Origin: Welwitschia mirabilis
Lineage: Eukaryota; Gnetophyta; Gnetopsida; Welwitschiales
Assembly: GCA_051453625.1 (NCBI GenBank)
Contig: JBOZIK010000001.1
Location: 143,386,780-143,450,779, forward strand
Length of the DNA stretch: 64,000 bases
Direction of reading: 5' to 3'
The notes under the pieces are model-generated. The model made no database searches and had not been told where the DNA came from. It saw only the letters and a list, made by a program, of their open reading frames with translations. A program made the position numbers and the translations under genes. This document shows positions 58,231 through 64,000 of this stretch, piece after piece. Numbering within the stretch: the first letter of the stretch is position 1; each line of letters opens with the position of its first letter.

Positions 58231-58640
58231 ATTGTTATGAAAACAAGCAAAAAAGAAAATAAACAAGCACACAAACAATTTAACAAGGTGTCATGCCCTT
58301 TGTATCCTAGTTCCTCGAACTAGCAGAGGGCTCTGTTAGATCAACTGCAAAACTAGTGGTCATAAGGAACACAAGTGTTCATCTAACACAAGCCACAACC
58401 ATAAGCAAGACTGCAAATGACTCCAACCAGAACCACACCCTCAAAGGGAACCCCTACACTCCTTTTGTAGCCTTAGGTAGCCTTAGGTTTTGATACAAAG
58501 CCTTAAATTAACATTGAACCCACACTCTCCCTTTTGTTTTTTGTTTTTCTTTTTTTTGGCTTTAATTTTTAACTTTACAACATGGGGCCACTTTTAACCT
58601 AAAATGGGAAATATAAGGTTTGGCGTAATAATAACTAACA
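58231..58640 (-). repeat. LTR-like sequence with decayed PBS
   Basis: Starts TGTTATG and ends ACTAACA, with TGTTA/TAACA ends. Just left of it, minus-strand TTTGGTCTTAAGC resembles the tRNA-iMet PBS. This suggests a minus-strand 5' LTR of about 410 bases. The gag piece next to it reads on the other strand, so they do not belong together. Confidence 0.4.
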
Positions 58641-58862
58641 CAAATGCGAATGAATCCATGATTGTTTATCTTCAGCACTTAAACACAATTATCTCGAAAT
58701 AACTGAAATCAGGGCGAATATCTCTAGCAAAGGATAAGGCTATGAAATTTCTAGGTTTCATATTTAAGAATTAAAATAATCTAACAGTGAGTTTGACTCA
58801 AGAACCATCCTTTTAATATTCTATATGTCGTGAACTCATTTTGGGTTCTTTGATGTCGGGAA

Positions 58863-58960
58863 CTTTATTAAGTTCTATCTGTAGTTTTATGTGGTTAACC
58901 TTATCAAGTTCTATACGAAGTTTTATGCAGTGAACTCATTTGAGTTCTATATTTGGTGAT
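58863..58960 (+). repeat. Imperfect short repeats, about 36 bp
   Basis: Repeated AAGTTCTAT..GTAGTTTTATG-type units (AGTTCTATCTGTAGTTTTAT, then AGTTCTATACGAAGTTTTAT, then GAGTTCTATATTTGG). Two to three degenerate copies. Confidence 0.6.
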
Positions 58961-59149
58961 CTCTTCAAGTTGTTAGTAGTAACTTTAAAGAGTTTCTTAT
59001 GCAGAAATTTCTATGTGGATTGCTATGCTAGAGCATGTTCTAGCACTTTGAATGGATTTTTTTTTTTAATGTTTTCCAATAACGTGCAATGGTATGCCCA
59101 TGTACCAACACTTAAGGTTGTATAAACTTAATAAGATTAAGAATCTGAT

Positions 59150-59580
59150 TTCTGAAGCGTATCCTGCAACTCCCTTTTCACCCATTCAAGCTTTAGCTGC
59201 CAATCCAAGGGTTGTAAACCCAACAACACCAATAAAGGGTATTGTTTGATAAAAGGTTTATGGCTTGCTTCTTGGCGAAAAATTAGCTACGAAGCCTTCT
59301 GGAATGTAGGATGTTAAGAACAAGAGGGTAAAACAAGGCTTGTGCTTGACTAAAGCTTTTCTCAACAATGAGATGTTGGCTGAATACCAAAAAAATGGGG
59401 GGGAAAAGATGCATGAACTTCAAAAGAAGAAACGTTATGGTCATTCTTCAAGGCTCAAAAGCTTTGTATGACAAAGAACACTTACACAATCAAGATGAAA
59501 ATAAGGCTTATGAATTCAAGTCAATCCCAATGGGCTATAGGATGCGTTTACATGCATTGATGACTTCTTAATTCACTTCT
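59150..59580 (+). pseudogene. Unidentified coding-like relic
   Basis: One plus frame is open for stretches and has protein-like composition: FSPIQALAANPRVVNPTTPI, KVYGLLLGEKLATKPSGM, DVKNKRVKQGLCLTKAFLNN, EMLAEYQKNGGEKMHELQKK. Stops interrupt it. I do not recognise the family. It could be a transposon gag or a processed pseudogene. Confidence 0.35.
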
Positions 59581-59754
59581 CAGGGGCATTGTGTTTTTTG
59601 AATTTTTTTTCTCTTCCCAATAGTTGGGAGCTCAATCACTCTCTTCATGACTTCTATCAAGACATCTCCATTAACAAAAGATTTAATTTCTATAAAGATT
59701 GTCCACCTCCAACATCACGGTGGTTAATAACAACATGAGGTAAGCATCATCTTG

Positions 59755-60567
59755 NNNNNNNNNNNNNNNNNNNNNNNNNNNNNNNNNNNNNNNNNNNNNN
59801 NNNNNNNNNNNNNNNNNNNNNNNNNNNNNNNNNNNNNNNNNNNNNNNNNNNNNNNNNNNNNNNNNNNNNNNNNNNNNNNNNNNNNNNNNNNNNNNNNNNN
59901 NNNNNNNNNNNNNNNNNNNNNNNNNNNNNNNNNNNNNNNNNNNNNNNNNNNNNNNNNNNNNNNNNNNNNNNNNNNNNNNNNNNNNNNNNNNNNNNNNNNN
60001 NNNNNNNNNNNNNNNNNNNNNNNNNNNNNNNNNNNNNNNNNNNNNNNNNNNNNNNNNNNNNNNNNNNNNNNNNNNNNNNNNNNNNNNNNNNNNNNNNNNN
60101 NNNNNNNNNNNNNNNNNNNNNNNNNNNNNNNNNNNNNNNNNNNNNNNNNNNNNNNNNNNNNNNNNNNNNNNNNNNNNNNNNNNNNNNNNNNNNNNNNNNN
60201 NNNNNNNNNNNNNNNNNNNNNNNNNNNNNNNNNNNNNNNNNNNNNNNNNNNNNNNNNNNNNNNNNNNNNNNNNNNNNNNNNNNNNNNNNNNNNNNNNNNN
60301 NNNNNNNNNNNNNNNNNNNNNNNNNNNNNNNNNNNNNNNNNNNNNNNNNNNNNNNNNNNNNNNNNNNNNNNNNNNNNNNNNNNNNNNNNNNNNNNNNNNN
60401 NNNNNNNNNNNNNNNNNNNNNNNNNNNNNNNNNNNNNNNNNNNNNNNNNNNNNNNNNNNNNNNNNNNNNNNNNNNNNNNNNNNNNNNNNNNNNNNNNNNN
60501 NNNNNNNNNNNNNNNNNNNNNNNNNNNNNNNNNNNNNNNNNNNNNNNNNNNNNNNNNNNNNNNNNNN
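59755..60567. other. Assembly gap of 813 N
   Basis: Sized gap; nothing can be said about its content. Confidence 0.95.
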
Positions 60568-61869
60568 ACGGTACCAATTTTGTGGAAATTGAAGCACATG
60601 TGAGAACATTATGGCTAGTCAAAGTTGGGTCAACTTGGAAGTATATTCTTGGGATCCTAGTGCCATGTTGGCAGCCATGTCATTGCCTAGGCAGCTTCAC
60701 ATCATCCTCATGCCATGGTATTTCTGCTTTTACATATTTTCTTAAGAGTCTAATTTGTAAATTTACGCCCCATGATTATGGCCTAAATAAGATTCTTACA
60801 TCATTCAATTTAGAAGTTCCGTACCCCCAATTAGAGGTAACTCCTTTTCTATTCCTAGGCACTGTTTTTAGGCTCTAGGAAGCTATATCCTCCATATGTA
60901 TGTCAACAGATTCTAGGGAAATCTATTTTACGTTAGAATGCACCAATTTGGAGGGGAATCTCATGTTGAATGCATAAGAGCTAAATCATGCCATGTAATA
61001 TTTAGCTCTTGGGAAGGGTATAAATAATACCTTGAGCTTTAGGCAAAGTACACTTGAAGGTGAATGCTCTATGGGAGCAAGAACAATGTTCTCAGCTCTA
61101 TTGCTCATAAGGCATTCGTGTAAGTTCTTTGTTGTAGCAACTCTGTCATTTTCATTGTCTAGTACTTTGTCCCATTCATTGTCTCTATTGTCTCCTCATT
61201 CAAGCATTTCAAAATTTTAATTTGTGCAAGAAAGACGTGTATTTCGGTTCTTCAGATAGGATCTTGGCGAATTCCCACCAATCATTCTACCCTCGTAACA
61301 ACTTCAATCTTATTGTCCATCGGAAAGTGAAAACTTGAAACAACTCTAAATTAATCTTCTCGTGGTATTAACTAAAGGTAGAGGACATTCCCAACATCAA
61401 GAACAACACACAAACAAAGACTAAAGGAAAATTTGTCGGCAAAGATGCTTCAATTAGCATTACAATGTCAACTAAAAGCAAAAACAAAAGCAGAAGGGCT
61501 CTAAATAAAGAATGCAAGAGTAATTATCTAGCTTTGCGAATACATCAAATGGTTATGCCATTGCCATGTTGATCGTGCAAGATGAAAAAGTAAACATATC
61601 AGAATAATCCACTAGTTATTTTGGATACTTGACTCCAAATTATTACATGACATATTGTTATTTACACCCCATTATGCCATTTTGAATAGCTTTATGCATT
61701 CCAATTGTGACACGAAAACTACAAGATCCAAAGCATTGGCACAATCGAAATCAGAGGAAGGGAAGGGCGCAAGGAGGTTTGCATTGTAGAATCTTTAAAT
61801 TGTTTCTAATTTACATGTTCTTTCTACAAGACACTGTTGTTGGAGAAAATTTTCCAATTCAATCTTAGT
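60568..61869. other. No gene recognised
   Basis: AT-rich; a TATAAATAA-like box lies near 61019, but no transcript or protein can be assigned. Short open frames have no family motifs. Confidence 0.45.
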
Positions 61870-62212
61870 TTATGTAAGTTAAATCTACCATACGTCAAGG
61901 GGAGACGGAGCAGAGCAGAGCAAAGCAAATAGCAAAGCTAGGGTTTCGCTTTAGGAAGGGTCGCAGAAGCAGTCACGGCAACAGTGTGAAGGGCATTTCT
62001 GGTGCGTCTTCAACACGCTGGTGTGTTCTCTCTCTTTTGTGGTCCCATCACGCTAGGTCGTTTTCCGTTAGTGATCTTTGGAGCCCGCTTTCCAGGCTCT
62101 TTGGTCCTTGGTGGCGCGTTCTACTGTGAAAACCCAAAAGGGCGCAATAGAATACTCTTAGACCTCACATCAGTTTTCCTACCCCTGATGAGAGGTTTTT
62201 TACTTGACGACT

Positions 62213-63128
62213 NNNNNNNNNNNNNNNNNNNNNNNNNNNNNNNNNNNNNNNNNNNNNNNNNNNNNNNNNNNNNNNNNNNNNNNNNNNNNNNNNNNNNNNN
62301 NNNNNNNNNNNNNNNNNNNNNNNNNNNNNNNNNNNNNNNNNNNNNNNNNNNNNNNNNNNNNNNNNNNNNNNNNNNNNNNNNNNNNNNNNNNNNNNNNNNN
62401 NNNNNNNNNNNNNNNNNNNNNNNNNNNNNNNNNNNNNNNNNNNNNNNNNNNNNNNNNNNNNNNNNNNNNNNNNNNNNNNNNNNNNNNNNNNNNNNNNNNN
62501 NNNNNNNNNNNNNNNNNNNNNNNNNNNNNNNNNNNNNNNNNNNNNNNNNNNNNNNNNNNNNNNNNNNNNNNNNNNNNNNNNNNNNNNNNNNNNNNNNNNN
62601 NNNNNNNNNNNNNNNNNNNNNNNNNNNNNNNNNNNNNNNNNNNNNNNNNNNNNNNNNNNNNNNNNNNNNNNNNNNNNNNNNNNNNNNNNNNNNNNNNNNN
62701 NNNNNNNNNNNNNNNNNNNNNNNNNNNNNNNNNNNNNNNNNNNNNNNNNNNNNNNNNNNNNNNNNNNNNNNNNNNNNNNNNNNNNNNNNNNNNNNNNNNN
62801 NNNNNNNNNNNNNNNNNNNNNNNNNNNNNNNNNNNNNNNNNNNNNNNNNNNNNNNNNNNNNNNNNNNNNNNNNNNNNNNNNNNNNNNNNNNNNNNNNNNN
62901 NNNNNNNNNNNNNNNNNNNNNNNNNNNNNNNNNNNNNNNNNNNNNNNNNNNNNNNNNNNNNNNNNNNNNNNNNNNNNNNNNNNNNNNNNNNNNNNNNNNN
63001 NNNNNNNNNNNNNNNNNNNNNNNNNNNNNNNNNNNNNNNNNNNNNNNNNNNNNNNNNNNNNNNNNNNNNNNNNNNNNNNNNNNNNNNNNNNNNNNNNNNN
63101 NNNNNNNNNNNNNNNNNNNNNNNNNNNN
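62213..63128. other. Assembly gap of 916 N inside the LINE
   Basis: Sized gap. The 5' part of the element and any start of ORF1 upstream of the recognised part may lie here. Confidence 0.9.
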
Positions 63129-63299
63129 CGAAACCCAAAAACCTGAAAGGGCGGGCCTAAATGGATCTCATGTGTTTAAGGTAGTGGAAGCACATCTGAC
63201 TTTTTAATGGTAACAGAATCCTTTGGTAAGGCTTCAAACATCACGGCGGCATCTTCCATGCTAAGATGCCTATGAACTACCCTAAGCACTTAGAGGCTT

Positions 63300-64000
63300 G
63301 ATTCAGAAACAGTCTTATTGGCAAATTCCAATCTTCAGGAGGTGTCCCCTTCATAGAAGAGGTGTGCTTATAGTGTGGCCAGAGATTCCCAGCAAAATGT
63401 AAAGTAATTCCTCTTCGAGATGGAGTGTTGCATTTTATTTTTGATACAAAAGATGATATGAATAAGGTTTTGACAAGAGGCACTTACTTTTTTTGGCCGA
63501 AGAGTTCTAGCTTTGACAAAATGGTCTCCTTTTATTTTTGATAAACCCTCCATTTTTTAAAAGATTCCGGTTTGAATTCATATTTCAAACCCTCACCTAG
63601 AAATATGGCACCCTAATTTATTCAATCAATTTGGAGATACGTTAGGGGAATTTGTTAAACTCGACAGAAACATTGATCACATGGTAGAAATGGCGACAAC
63701 TAGAATTTGTGTTTATATGAAACCGAATAGTTTCAATGCAAACAAAATCATCTTGGATACAATGTGGGGGGAAACGGTCTTCAAACTTAAAATTGAAAAT
63801 CTTCTTACACAATGCTCAAAATGTGGAGAACATGGACACGCAATGGAACAATGCAAAAAAAAAGAGAGAGAGAGAGAAGATTGAAAAGACTAATTGGCAG
63901 GAAGTCAAGAAAAACAAGGAAAAAACCAGCTTCAGTCCCGAACAATGATCCCATCACGCAGGCAAACAAGTATGATATTCTTTTAGAGGAACAACCAGAA
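63300..64000 (+). pseudogene. LINE ORF1: DUF4283 and CCHC zinc knuckle (partial)
   Basis: Plus-strand frames read LIGKFQSSGGVPFIEEVCL, KVIPLRDGVLHFIFDTKDDM and NKVLTRGTYFF (DUF4283). After a frame change in a T-run near 63490 comes RRVLALTKWSPFIFDKP. Later HPNLFNQFGDTLGEFVKLDR and TTRICVYMKPNSFNANKII lead into the zinc knuckle CSKCGEHGHAMEQC (63813-63854), followed by a Lys/Glu-rich tail. Such ORF1 proteins bind the element's RNA. Two frame changes and one stop after EEVCL show it is inactive, and it is cut by the window end. Confidence 0.8.

Larger units (their letters stand above)
61870..64000 (+). mobile_element. LINE-type retrotransposon, 5' part; continues beyond the window
   Basis: ORF1 (63300 onward) is of the DUF4283 / zinc-knuckle type found in plant LINEs. 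The G-rich sequence from about 61890 (GGGGAGACGGAGCAGAGCAG), unlike its AT-rich surroundings, could be the 5' UTR. The stretch between is interrupted by a 916-N gap (62213-63128). The endonuclease/RT ORF2 would lie beyond 64000. The 5' end is not fixed. Confidence 0.6.

Overview
This is a window of a large, AT-rich plant nuclear genome. Nearly everything recognisable is retrotransposon sequence, much of it decayed or nested, broken by runs of N. I see plant-specific LTR lineages (Sirevirus/Maximus-like and Tork-like Copia, Athila-like Gypsy, a chromodomain Gypsy), a DUF4283-type LINE ORF1 and tRNA-like SINE-type heads. The old, AT-shifted copies and one isolated host-like exon would fit a TE-rich seed plant, possibly a gymnosperm, but the species cannot be decided from the sequence.

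Layout. 1-2635: gapped, non-coding, with two tRNA-like (SINE-head) sequences. 2641-10145 (minus): a Sirevirus-like Copia with both LTRs, PBS, PPT and an imperfect TSD; it keeps gag, protease and an extra 3' ORF but has lost integrase, RT and RNase H. 11475-11995: a Gypsy LTR. 12000-12617 (minus): a Copia LTR, PBS and gag piece. 12664-16408 (plus): a broken Sirevirus-like gag-pol. 16509-19180 (minus): a chromodomain Gypsy cut in RT. 19173-24099 (plus): a Sirevirus-like Copia cut in integrase, with RT, RNase H, the same extra ORF, two PPTs and the 3' LTR. 24150-27593 (minus): a heavily decayed Copia. 27599-39317 (minus): an Athila-like Gypsy of 11.7 kb with perfect ACCAT TSDs, a tRNA-Asp-type PBS, gag, PR, RT, RH, IN and its own extra ORF. 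40557-40960: two unrelated LTR pieces across a gap. 41131-41467: a 170-bp tandem duplication. 44811-45442 (minus): the best host-gene candidate, a terminal exon for a coiled-coil protein of unknown function. 45874-46167: a Copia-type LTR with PBS. 48490-56310 (minus): a Copia whose 3' LTR was split by a younger, nearly complete Tork-like Copia (48581-53482). 56876-58640: LTR and gag relics. 59150-59580: an unidentified coding-like relic. About 61870-64000: a LINE whose ORF1 runs off the window.

The most interesting system is the extra 3' ORF of the Sirevirus-like family. Two copies on opposite strands encode the same roughly 350-residue protein with a very acidic C-terminus. Its core resembles the 'putative plant transposon protein' domain, and a similar core occurs in the extra ORF of the Athila-like element. 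Around it both copies share a candidate 3' splice acceptor exactly 19 nt before the ATG, a second internal polypurine tract shortly after the stop, the terminal PPT, and LTRs filled with degenerate GGTCGACC palindromes. I saw no bacterial-type system, CRISPR array or intact protein-coding gene.
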